Below are positions 1 through 5,490 of a DNA stretch of 6,269 nucleotides, piece after piece. The position numbers and the translations under genes were made by a program. This stretch comes from Clostridia bacterium (GTDB lineage: Bacteria > Bacillota > Clostridia > Oscillospirales > CAG-272): NCBI GenBank assembly GCA_017456685.1, contig JAFTIV010000180.1, positions 1-6,269 of the forward strand. Direction: 5' to 3'. Each line of letters opens with the position of its first letter. Positions within the stretch are counted from its first letter, which is position 1. Under the pieces are notes generated by a model. The model made no database searches. It was not told the origin of the DNA and worked only from the letters and a program-made list of their open reading frames with translations.

Positions 1-750
1 GATAGCAGCTGCCTCAAATTGGTTTTTATCAAGTGTTTGAAGACCTCCAATGAATGAAAGGAACGCAGTTCCAAGTGACTGCCAAAGAGCAACCACTATA
101 CAAAGTATCATTGCGTATCTCTCATCGTGGAACCATAGAACTGGTGTATCTATTGTACCTATATCGAGCAAGAAGCCGTTTACAAAGCCGTACGCGTCAT
201 CCGAGAAGAGCGCCGACCAAATGGTGTATGCTCCGCCCGAAATTGATGGTGCGTAGAATATAAGGGTGATTATTGCTCTTAGCTTCGGTGCGAGCTCGTT
301 AATGAACCACGCAACGAGGAATGAAAGTATGTAAGATACAGGGCCTATTACGATTGCGAACACAAGTGTGTTCTTACAAGCCTGCAGGAAGATATCATCC
401 TCAAAGAACAGTCTTGTATAGTTGTCAATGCCAATAAACATATCCCAGCTTATCTCAAGCATATTAAATGATGTGAAGCTGAGGATAAACGAAAGCAATA
501 CAGGGAAAAGCGTAAAGAGGACAAACACGAGCATAAAGGGCGCTATCATAAAGTAAGCAACCTTATTTCTCTTCATCTCCTTTATGGTCCATTGAGCCAT
601 TGTCATATCTTTTCTGGCAACAGCCTTCTTGGGAGAACCATCGTGGCTTAAACCGAGTGGACTTGCATCTTCGTCGCAGTATTGCGCGTACTGTCTATTA
701 AATTCCGACGCGGGCAATCTGCGTAATGGCGATTTTTTATTCGTTTCCAT
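1..750 (-). CDS. Sugar ABC transporter permease, MalF/UgpA type (3' end missing)
   Basis: This is an inner-membrane subunit of a carbohydrate ABC importer of the binding-protein-dependent MalF/UgpA/LacF type. Reading the minus strand from ATG at 750 gives 250 codons open to the window edge, so the C-terminal part (usually about 50-80 more residues) is missing. Residues 1-62 are hydrophilic and charged. Hydrophobic segments follow at about 66-91, 127-150, 159-180 and 211-233. The last visible residues, GGLQTLDKNQFEAAAI, are the start of the EAA loop that docks on the ATPase; the family continues with DGA. The start is supported by GGAG five or more bases upstream (in AAAGGAGAGTATCA). It follows the binding-protein gene after 28 bases without a terminator, so co-transcription is likely. 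Family assignment is secure, but the substrate is not readable. The long hydrophilic N-terminus is longer than in most homologues I know. Confidence 0.93.
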   Translation of the reverse strand, partial: METNKKSPLRRLPASEFNRQYAQYCDEDASPLGLSHDGSPKKAVARKDMTMAQWTIKEMKRNKVAYFMIAPFMLVFVLFTLFPVLLSFILSFTSFNMLEISWDMFIGIDNYTRLFFEDDIFLQACKNTLVFAIVIGPVSYILSFLVAWFINELAPKLRAIITLIFYAPSISGGAYTIWSALFSDDAYGFVNGFLLDIGTIDTPVLWFHDERYAMILCIVVALWQSLGTAFLSFIGGLQTLDKNQFEAAAI

Positions 751-758
751 TGATACTC

Positions 759-766
759 TCCTTTAC
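759..766 (-). promoter_or_regulatory. Ribosome binding site of the permease gene
   Basis: On the minus strand the sequence AAAGGAGA lies a few bases before the ATG at 750. It sits in the short gap after the stop codon of the binding-protein gene and fixes the permease start, which gives the hydrophilic N-terminal extension. No promoter-like element or terminator hairpin is visible in the 28-base gap. Confidence 0.75.
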
Positions 767-778
767 AAGTCTTTTGGT

Positions 779-3700
779 TTATTTCTTTTTGTCAACGATG
801 ACTCTGTCACCTGTTACTATGTCGATATAGTCCATACCGAACTCAATTCTTCTTCTCGTAATTTCCTTATTTATAGTTGTTGTGTACGAGAGGAGTGAGT
901 CTGCTGGGTCCTTTGCCTCGTTGTATGCAGCGAGGAATGCGAAGTTTATGTATCTTGCAAGATAGTAGCTTCCTGGGTAGTTAGGAACACCTACGAGCTG
1001 ATTGAACTGCAAAAGAATTGCATCTCTTTCCTCGTTTGTCCAAGGAATTTCCTTAATTGCCTCGGTATTTGCTGTTGGGTGACGACCCGCAATACCTTGG
1101 ATTGCTACCATTTCGTTGGTGTATGCTACCTGACAATCCTTGCCAGCGTACCACTTCATAAACTCCCACGCGCCTTGACCATTATCACAGCCTGCAAGCA
1201 TAATACAGCCTGTTACTGTTGCGATTGCACTATGGTCAACGAAGGTGTTACCATCCTCATCTACTCTTTCGTAGCCTGGAACCTCAGTAAAGCCCCAAAG
1301 GCCTGAGAGCTCAGATGCGAAGAGCGCGAGCTGGTTACAAGAGGTATAGTCCGAAATACCGAGAGGCATTTCACCTGTTCTAAAGCGGTTTGCGAAGTCG
1401 TAAACGGTTGGGAGTGAGTATTGAGTGTACATATTACAAAGTCTTGTAAATGCGTTAAGAACTCCCTTATCGTCGAAGTTGATTTGCATACCGCCATTCT
1501 TATATACCTCATTTCCGCTTTGGTAAATGAATGTATAAATATCGTTCTGGATACCTACCTCCATATGGTTGTACTGAAGAACAGGAACCATAGCAAGAAT
1601 GTCGTCCCAGGTTTCAGGAATATCGAGCTTCAATTGAGCAAGGATATCCTTACGATAGAATAGCATTGAGAAGTTGAGCTTATCAGGGAGCGCGTAGTAT
1701 GAGTATTCAACCTCTGCGCCAACTGATGAGTCGTGGAGTGTGAGAGGAACTATAGCCATCTCAGGGAACCACGAAAGGACATCCTCGCTATCGTTCTCAA
1801 TATATTGATTAAGAGGAAGAACTGCGCTACGAAGTGCGTAGTCGATTATCGTCGCACTTGCCTCCATTAGCGAGACATCAGGTCCTGCGCCTGCCAAAAC
1901 TGACGGCAGAAGTGTTCCTGCTGAAATAAGCTTTAGGTTAGCCGACACTCCTGTTTTTGGAGTAAAATCGTTATCTATAAGGCTTCTTATTACTTGTGCT
2001 TGGTCACGACCTGAAGCCAACCACACCTCAACGGGCTTTCCGTTACCTGTAGTTGCTGCCTCGGTACCAAGTGAGTTGTAGTCTATGATAAAGCTGTAGA
2101 AGAACATCTTAAGCTCAGACCACAAGGACTGGAAGAAATTGCCCTCGCTCTTGGGCATTTCACTCTCTGCTGGCTGAACTGTAAAGTAGTCAACCTTAAG
2201 TGGCTGTGCCGATACTGTGTTAATCCAAGTACCGAGTGAGCCGAGCTGAGTCTTAAAGGTTTCAAGGTTTCCTGCAATCTCGCCCTCATCGCTTCCCATT
2301 TTATTAAGAAGGATATAAAGCTGTTCAAGGGTTGCAGTGTTTTCGCCCTTAAGATTTGTTTCATTTGTAAGATAGTTATAAATCTTCTTGAGGTTAATGG
2401 ACTCTACCATCATTGTCTCAAGAACATGTGGCATTACTCTTGAGAAGTTATAGGAACGACCCGAGTCAGGGTTGCTACCTGTAAGCTTGATAATCTCAAG
2501 ATATGCTGCGTTAAGATTTGCAAGAGTTGTAGAAATCTTTTGAAGATGAGCGCCCATTTCACCGAGGCTAACCTCGATTTTGATTGTATATGGCTCTTCT
2601 CTTGCCTCAAGATAGAAGAACATATCCTTGCTACCGTCGTTCATAAATCCGGTTTTCCACTCGTCCGAATAGTTAAAGCGACAGTTTGCTGCCTCCTTAA
2701 ATGGAAGCTCGCCATCGATATAAATCTTTCTTGTTACATACATACCACTAAGAAGGTCCTGCTTAAAGCGCGCACCTATTCCGTAGTATCCACTCTCGGT
2801 AATCTTTACATCGTAGGTAATCCACTCACCAACATTGCTCCACTGAGTTCCGCCTGCGATGTTGTACTTTTGTACCTTTGCAGATTGAGGACCTGTAAGT
2901 CCGCTTGTGATAGAAGAGGTTCTATCCTGCAATGGGTAAATAGTAACGCTTGAGGTGTTCTTTACATGCTCTGCCTCAATAATCTGCATTCCAGCGCTTG
3001 GAATATTATCCTTTACTGCGCCGTGCATTGCAACATATTCATCATATGTAGGAATTTTGATGCTTGTTGCAGGGCGAAGAACGATGTCGTCAAGAACAAC
3101 AGGCTCTCTTGTGCTTTCAAGGGTTATTGTGTTTTCGCCTGCCTCAAAGTAGAACTCGAAGGCATCAACATAATAGCCGTTAGCATCCTGAAGGGTGTGT
3201 GTAATCCACTTTGGGTCTGGTGAAACAGATGGACGAATATCATTTCCGTTTCCGTCCTGCTTAAATGTTTCCTTACCATCTACGATTGTGTAATCGTATT
3301 TCCAAACCTTTTGCATAACTATAGAACGAGCCTCTGCAAATGGAACCTGTCCATTTATCGAGAACACACGCTCAATAGAAGTGGTTTTTCCATCGAGTGT
3401 TTGACAATATGGCATGTCAATTACATAGAAGCCGGTTACCGGAACATTAAATTTCCAAGTAATCTTACCAGTTTCTGCAACCTCGATTACATTTGTTTTG
3501 CCAACATGGTAAACAGGCTCTGTCACCTCTTGGCCGTTTGCATCGGTCGTCACCTTGTTAGTGATGGGCTTATATACACCCTCACTTGTTCCCGCGGGGT
3601 CAATGTTGTCGATAATATCAATTACGACATCAGTTATGCCCGTGGTGTCATTAACAAGAGGAGAGTACTTGTCGATGTATTCCTGATACGAGAGAGCATT

Positions 3701-3856
3701 CAAAATTTCTCCAACATCAGAAATGGACACCTTATTGTTAGACGTTGAGCCCGTCTCACTCTTGCCGGTGGCGGCAGATACAGGCATTGCTATTACGCCG
3801 ATGAATGTCAAGGCGCATATGAGTAATGCCAGTAGTCTTTTCGCTTTCCTTTTCAT
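779..3856 (-). CDS. Large secreted carbohydrate-binding ABC transporter solute-binding protein with two tandem CBM6/35-like domains
   Basis: This 1025-residue extracytoplasmic protein should capture an oligosaccharide for the adjacent permease. Residues 1-29 form a signal peptide: a basic start, a hydrophobic core LLALLICALTFIGVIA, and a signal-peptidase-I-like end PVSAA. No lipobox is present. Two related units follow. Unit 1 (about 56-262) opens with SYQEY; unit 2 (about 270-440) opens with TYDEY and has IIEAEH and VGEWITYDVKITESGYYGI, which resemble CBM6/CBM35 sandwiches. Residues about 441-550 are mostly helical. A hydrophobic stretch lies at about 574-592. The family-1 solute-binding fold runs from about 608 to 1015, with PVEVWLASGRDQAQVIRSLI, LAGAGPDVSLMEAS, YALPDKLNFSMLFYRKDIL, LWGFTEVPG and GAWEFMKWYAG. 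Ordinary family-1 binding proteins are about 400-450 residues, so over half of this one is additional. Similar long proteins occur in Clostridia to my knowledge. The ligand is unknown. Confidence 0.92.
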   Translation of the reverse strand: MKRKAKRLLALLICALTFIGVIAMPVSAATGKSETGSTSNNKVSISDVGEILNALSYQEYIDKYSPLVNDTTGITDVVIDIIDNIDPAGTSEGVYKPITNKVTTDANGQEVTEPVYHVGKTNVIEVAETGKITWKFNVPVTGFYVIDMPYCQTLDGKTTSIERVFSINGQVPFAEARSIVMQKVWKYDYTIVDGKETFKQDGNGNDIRPSVSPDPKWITHTLQDANGYYVDAFEFYFEAGENTITLESTREPVVLDDIVLRPATSIKIPTYDEYVAMHGAVKDNIPSAGMQIIEAEHVKNTSSVTIYPLQDRTSSITSGLTGPQSAKVQKYNIAGGTQWSNVGEWITYDVKITESGYYGIGARFKQDLLSGMYVTRKIYIDGELPFKEAANCRFNYSDEWKTGFMNDGSKDMFFYLEAREEPYTIKIEVSLGEMGAHLQKISTTLANLNAAYLEIIKLTGSNPDSGRSYNFSRVMPHVLETMMVESINLKKIYNYLTNETNLKGENTATLEQLYILLNKMGSDEGEIAGNLETFKTQLGSLGTWINTVSAQPLKVDYFTVQPAESEMPKSEGNFFQSLWSELKMFFYSFIIDYNSLGTEAATTGNGKPVEVWLASGRDQAQVIRSLIDNDFTPKTGVSANLKLISAGTLLPSVLAGAGPDVSLMEASATIIDYALRSAVLPLNQYIENDSEDVLSWFPEMAIVPLTLHDSSVGAEVEYSYYALPDKLNFSMLFYRKDILAQLKLDIPETWDDILAMVPVLQYNHMEVGIQNDIYTFIYQSGNEVYKNGGMQINFDDKGVLNAFTRLCNMYTQYSLPTVYDFANRFRTGEMPLGISDYTSCNQLALFASELSGLWGFTEVPGYERVDEDGNTFVDHSAIATVTGCIMLAGCDNGQGAWEFMKWYAGKDCQVAYTNEMVAIQGIAGRHPTANTEAIKEIPWTNEERDAILLQFNQLVGVPNYPGSYYLARYINFAFLAAYNEAKDPADSLLSYTTTINKEITRRRIEFGMDYIDIVTGDRVIVDKKK
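2537..3691 (-). other. Tandem pair of CBM6/35-like beta-sandwich units within the solute-binding protein
   Basis: Residues about 56-262 and 270-440 show the same order of motifs. Each begins with a Y-x-E-Y element (SYQEYIDKY and TYDEYVAMH). Each then has a strand pair (ITWKFNVPVTGFYVIDM and ITYDVKITESGYYGIGA), a hairpin (RVFSINGQVPFAEA and RKIYIDGELPFKEA), and a closing strand set (FEFYFEAGENTITLEST and MFFYLEAREEPYTIKIEVS). This is internal duplication visible by eye. The CBM6/35 resemblance is best in unit 2. Unit 1 lacks the EAE opening and has an inserted loop at about 190-225. Sugar binding by either unit is inferred. Confidence 0.65.
3770..3856 (-). other. Signal peptide of the solute-binding protein (residues 1-29)
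   Basis: Residues 1-7 are basic (MKRKAKR). Residues 8-23 are hydrophobic, and the region ends with VSAA, a fitting signal peptidase I site. The only cysteine, residue 14 in LLIC, is inside the hydrophobic core and does not match the lipobox pattern L-[AS]-[GA]-C. The protein is therefore predicted to be secreted without a lipid anchor. Confidence 0.8.
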
Positions 3857-3861
3857 AAGAA

Positions 3862-3866
3862 ACCTC
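3862..3866 (-). promoter_or_regulatory. Ribosome binding site of the solute-binding protein gene
   Basis: On the minus strand GGAGG is followed by TTTCTT and then the ATG at 3856, a spacing of six bases. This is a near-ideal site and supports the chosen start, which also gives a proper signal peptide. Confidence 0.85.
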
Positions 3867-3885
3867 CATTTTTTTGCAATGTTCT

Positions 3886-3904
3886 ACCGCCGAGCGAGGG
3901 CGGT
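3886..3904 (-). other. Leader stem-loop 2, upstream of the solute-binding protein RBS
   Basis: ACCGCC at 3886-3891 pairs perfectly with GGCGGT at 3899-3904 around a seven-base loop. It lies about 20 bases upstream of the Shine-Dalgarno sequence. On the transcribed minus strand no run of T follows, so it does not look like a terminator. It is separated from the next stem-loop by one base. It may stabilise the mRNA 5' end or be part of a regulatory structure; function is not known. Confidence 0.6.
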
Positions 3905-3905
3905 G

Positions 3906-3932
3906 GATGCCTCACACACGCGTGTGAGCATC
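3906..3932 (-). other. Leader stem-loop 1 or repressor operator (inverted repeat)
   Basis: GATGC and TCACAC (3906-3910, 3912-3917) pair with GTGTGA and GCATC (3922-3932) around the loop ACGC with one bulged C at 3911, giving 11 base pairs. The core CACACGCGTGTG (3915-3926) is also a perfect 12-base palindrome with central CG. It begins only a few bases downstream of the predicted transcription start. It could therefore be a DNA operator, for example for a LacI-type repressor, or an RNA stem-loop. No regulator gene is in the window. Confidence 0.55.
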
Positions 3933-3945
3933 TTATGCATAGTTT

Positions 3946-3975
3946 ATTTTAGCACAAGCACAATGCCAAAGTCAA
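3946..3975 (-). promoter_or_regulatory. Predicted promoter of the sugar transporter operon
   Basis: On the minus strand TTGACT (3975-3970) is followed after 18 bases by TAAAAT (3951-3946). Transcription would start near 3939, giving a leader of about 83 bases that contains the two stem-loops. The -35 box sits in CTTGACTTT, the same nine bases as at the divergent kinase promoter. This is a pattern match only; no mapped start is available. Confidence 0.55.
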
Positions 3976-4356
3976 GAATTATATTTTTATATAGAGAAAC
4001 GCGCGCCTTTCTTTAGATTTTTTCGACTTTTCAAAAAAGGCTTATTGTTAATTTATTGTAAACTTTGATTTTTGGTGCAATTTGGCGGTTTTTCCGTTCA
4101 AATAATGAGATTTTTTCAAGGTTATGATTATTTTATTTTCGAATTGTGAACAAACTTTGAATTTTAGATTTGTGCGCTTTGCACAATTTTATAACGCTGT
4201 TTTTGACAAATCTCACAAAGAGCCAAACTTTTTTGCGCGATTTTGGCGAATTTTACAAAAGACGGATATTTTGGTCGTTTATTTAAGGAGTAAGCTTGGG
4301 CATTATGGCTTTTAAAAATTCATTAACAATATTTTCAAATATTTTTTCTTAAGCAC
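3976..4356. other. A+T-rich divergent intergenic spacer with no supported gene
   Basis: About 380 bases lie between the two predicted promoters, rich in T runs on the plus strand. I see only degenerate AAACTTT...GCGATTTTGGCG-type repeats (starting near 4060, 4152 and 4225) and a short inverted repeat TTGTGC-GCTTT-GCACAA at 4170-4186. An open frame of 63 codons starts at 4124, but it is phenylalanine-rich because of the T runs and lacks a well-placed ribosome binding site. The spacer may hold binding sites for regulators; none matches a CcpA cre site to my eye. Confidence 0.5.
4060..4254 (+). repeat. Degenerate A+T-rich direct repeats (three copies)
   Basis: Three stretches begin with AAACTTT or AAACTTTT and continue into T-rich sequence with a GC-containing core. 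At 4060 it is AAACTTTGATTTTTGGTGCA then ATTTGGCGG. At 4152 it is AAACTTTGAATTTTAGATTT then GTGC. At 4225 it is AAACTTTTTTGCGCGATTTT then GGCGA. Similarity is partial and low complexity contributes, so this may be chance. Confidence 0.25.
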
Positions 4357-4385
4357 TTGACTTTAACTTTTTGATAATTTATAAT
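4357..4385 (+). promoter_or_regulatory. Near-consensus sigma-70/SigA promoter of the kinase gene
   Basis: TTGACT at 4357-4362 and TATAAT at 4380-4385 are separated by exactly 17 bases. Only one position differs from the full consensus. Transcription would start near 4392, giving a leader of about 65 bases before the ATG at 4456. The leader has a weak imperfect inverted repeat (CGCC at 4401-4404 with GGCG at 4423-4426). Strong, largely constitutive expression is expected unless repressed. Confidence 0.85.
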
Positions 4386-4443
4386 GAACATAGGCATTTG
4401 CGCCGTCCCTTTCTAAAGAAAAGGCGAAAAACAATTCATGCTT

Positions 4444-4449
4444 AAGGAG
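4444..4449 (+). promoter_or_regulatory. Ribosome binding site that fixes the kinase start
   Basis: AAGGAG lies six bases before the ATG at 4456. An in-frame ATG at 4438 would place this site inside the coding sequence and has no good site of its own, so 4456 is preferred. The resulting protein starts MYYLGIDLGGTN, as ROK kinases normally do. Confidence 0.85.
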
Positions 4450-4455
4450 AGAAAA

Positions 4456-5418
4456 ATGTATTATCTTGGTATCGACCTCGGCGGAACTAACATTGCTGCC
4501 GGAATAGTTGATGAAAACTGTAAAATTTTGATTAAGGGCTCTGTTCCTACTCTTTCTAACAGAGATGGAAAGCTTATCATAAAGGATATGGCTGAGCTTT
4601 GCAAGAGGCTTATTGCTGATATGGGCTTGACCGTTGATGACATTGAGTATGCAGGAATTGCAACTCCTGGAACTGCCAACTCCGACACTGGCGTTGTAGA
4701 GTATGCAAACAATCTTCCATTTGTGAACTTCCCTATTGCGGACCTTCTCAAGGAATATCTCGGTGTAAAAAAGGTTCTTATTGAAAATGATGCTAACGCA
4801 GCAGCTAAGGCTGAGGCGGTTGCCGGCGCTGCAAAAGGCGCGAAATATTCTGTTATGATTACTCTTGGCACAGGTCTTGGTGGCGGTATTGTGCTTGACG
4901 GCAAGGTTTACTCTGGCTTCAATCACGCCGGTGCTGAGCTTGGTCACATTGTAATTCATCAAGACGGAAAGCAATGCACCTGCGGAAGAAAGGGCTGTTG
5001 GGAAACCTATAGCTCAGCTACAGGTCTTGTAAATATGACTAAGGAAAGACTTGTTGAGGCAAGGGCTAACGGAGTTAAGTCTCTTATCGACGACATGATT
5101 GAGGGAGACCTTAACAGAGTAAATGCTCGTGTTGCCTTCGCCGCTATGAAGCAGGGTGACGAGCTTGGTGCTAAGATAGTTGTCGAATATATCAGCTACC
5201 TTGCAAGCGGAGTTGCTACAATTATCAATATATTCCAGCCAAATGTACTCTCTATCGGCGGTGGTGTTTGCAACGAGAAGGATTATCTCCTTGTTCCTCT
5301 TAAGGAAAAGGTATTCGCTCAAACCTACACACGCGACCCTAAGATGCAAACAGAAATCAAGATTGCCGAAATGGGCAACGATGCAGGAATTGTTGGCGCG
5401 GCTACTCTTGGATTTTAA
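4456..5418 (+). CDS. glcK: ROK-family glucokinase
   Basis: This 320-residue cytoplasmic enzyme is expected to phosphorylate glucose with ATP to glucose 6-phosphate. The N-terminal phosphate-binding loop is DLGGTN (7-12). The sugar-binding and catalytic segment ENDANAAA (110-117) has D112 as the likely base, and LGTGLGGGIV (137-146) is the second nucleotide-binding loop. The ROK signature runs from GAELGHIVIHQDG to CTCGRKGCWE, with the zinc ligands H164, C174, C176 and C181 all present. There is no N-terminal helix-turn-helix, so it is a kinase rather than a ROK repressor. Length matches the GlcK family. It is divergent from the sugar transporter operon across 600 bases, has its own strong promoter, and is closed by its own terminator, so it is probably monocistronic. 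Related ROK kinases act on fructose, mannose or N-acetylglucosamine; the motif set favours glucose but does not prove it. Confidence 0.88.
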   Translation: MYYLGIDLGGTNIAAGIVDENCKILIKGSVPTLSNRDGKLIIKDMAELCKRLIADMGLTVDDIEYAGIATPGTANSDTGVVEYANNLPFVNFPIADLLKEYLGVKKVLIENDANAAAKAEAVAGAAKGAKYSVMITLGTGLGGGIVLDGKVYSGFNHAGAELGHIVIHQDGKQCTCGRKGCWETYSSATGLVNMTKERLVEARANGVKSLIDDMIEGDLNRVNARVAFAAMKQGDELGAKIVVEYISYLASGVATIINIFQPNVLSIGGGVCNEKDYLLVPLKEKVFAQTYTRDPKMQTEIKIAEMGNDAGIVGAATLGF

Positions 5419-5427
5419 AGCTACATA

Positions 5428-5458
5428 AAAAAGCGTGGGCCTTTTGTCCACGCTTTTT
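5428..5458 (+). terminator. Intrinsic terminator after the kinase gene
   Basis: AAAAAGCGTGG at 5428-5438 pairs perfectly with CCACGCTTTTT at 5448-5458 around a nine-base loop. The GC-rich core of six pairs is followed by a run of five T. It begins ten bases after the stop codon of the kinase gene and separates it from recG. The A run on the other side means it could also work on the minus strand, but no minus-strand gene approaches from that side in the window. Confidence 0.9.
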
Positions 5459-5480
5459 AAAAATACACATTCACTCCTTT

Positions 5481-5486
5481 GGGGGG
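5481..5486 (+). promoter_or_regulatory. Atypical G-run ribosome binding site of recG
   Basis: GGGGGG lies four bases before the ATG at 5491. It can pair with the CCUCC of 16S rRNA only with a G-U wobble. No better Shine-Dalgarno sequence is nearby, and the conserved RecG N-terminus starts right after this ATG. No clear promoter is visible between the terminator and this site. Confidence 0.55.
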
Positions 5487-5490
5487 ATTT

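Noticed and set aside
2540..2953. 137- and 145-codon plus-strand frames opposite the binding-protein gene (2540-2953 and 3311-3748)
   Set aside because: Both are antisense to a well-supported gene, have no ribosome binding sites of note and show no known motifs.
4170..4186. Inverted repeat TTGTGC-GCTTT-GCACAA followed by TTTTATAA, as a terminator
   Set aside because: The stem is only six pairs, the T run is short, and no gene ends before it on the plus strand.
4203..4208. TTGACA in the spacer as a third promoter
   Set aside because: No acceptable -10 box lies 16-18 bases downstream on the plus strand.
4124..4315. 63-codon plus-strand open frame in the divergent spacer
   Set aside because: Its composition (many Phe, Arg, Leu) follows from T-rich DNA, the ribosome site is only AAGG two bases before the ATG, and I recognise no domain.
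4401..4426. Imperfect hairpin in the kinase leader as a riboswitch or attenuator
   Set aside because: Only four outer pairs or six interrupted inner pairs can form, and they compete for the same bases; it matches no class I know.
4438..4455. Upstream ATG at 4438 as the kinase start
   Set aside because: It would put the AAGGAG ribosome site inside the gene and add six residues not seen in the ROK family; 4456 fits better.
4363..4974. 203-codon minus-strand open frame opposite the kinase gene
   Set aside because: It lies antisense to a clearly conserved ROK kinase and reads through its promoter region, with no recognisable protein features. It is a shadow of codon use.
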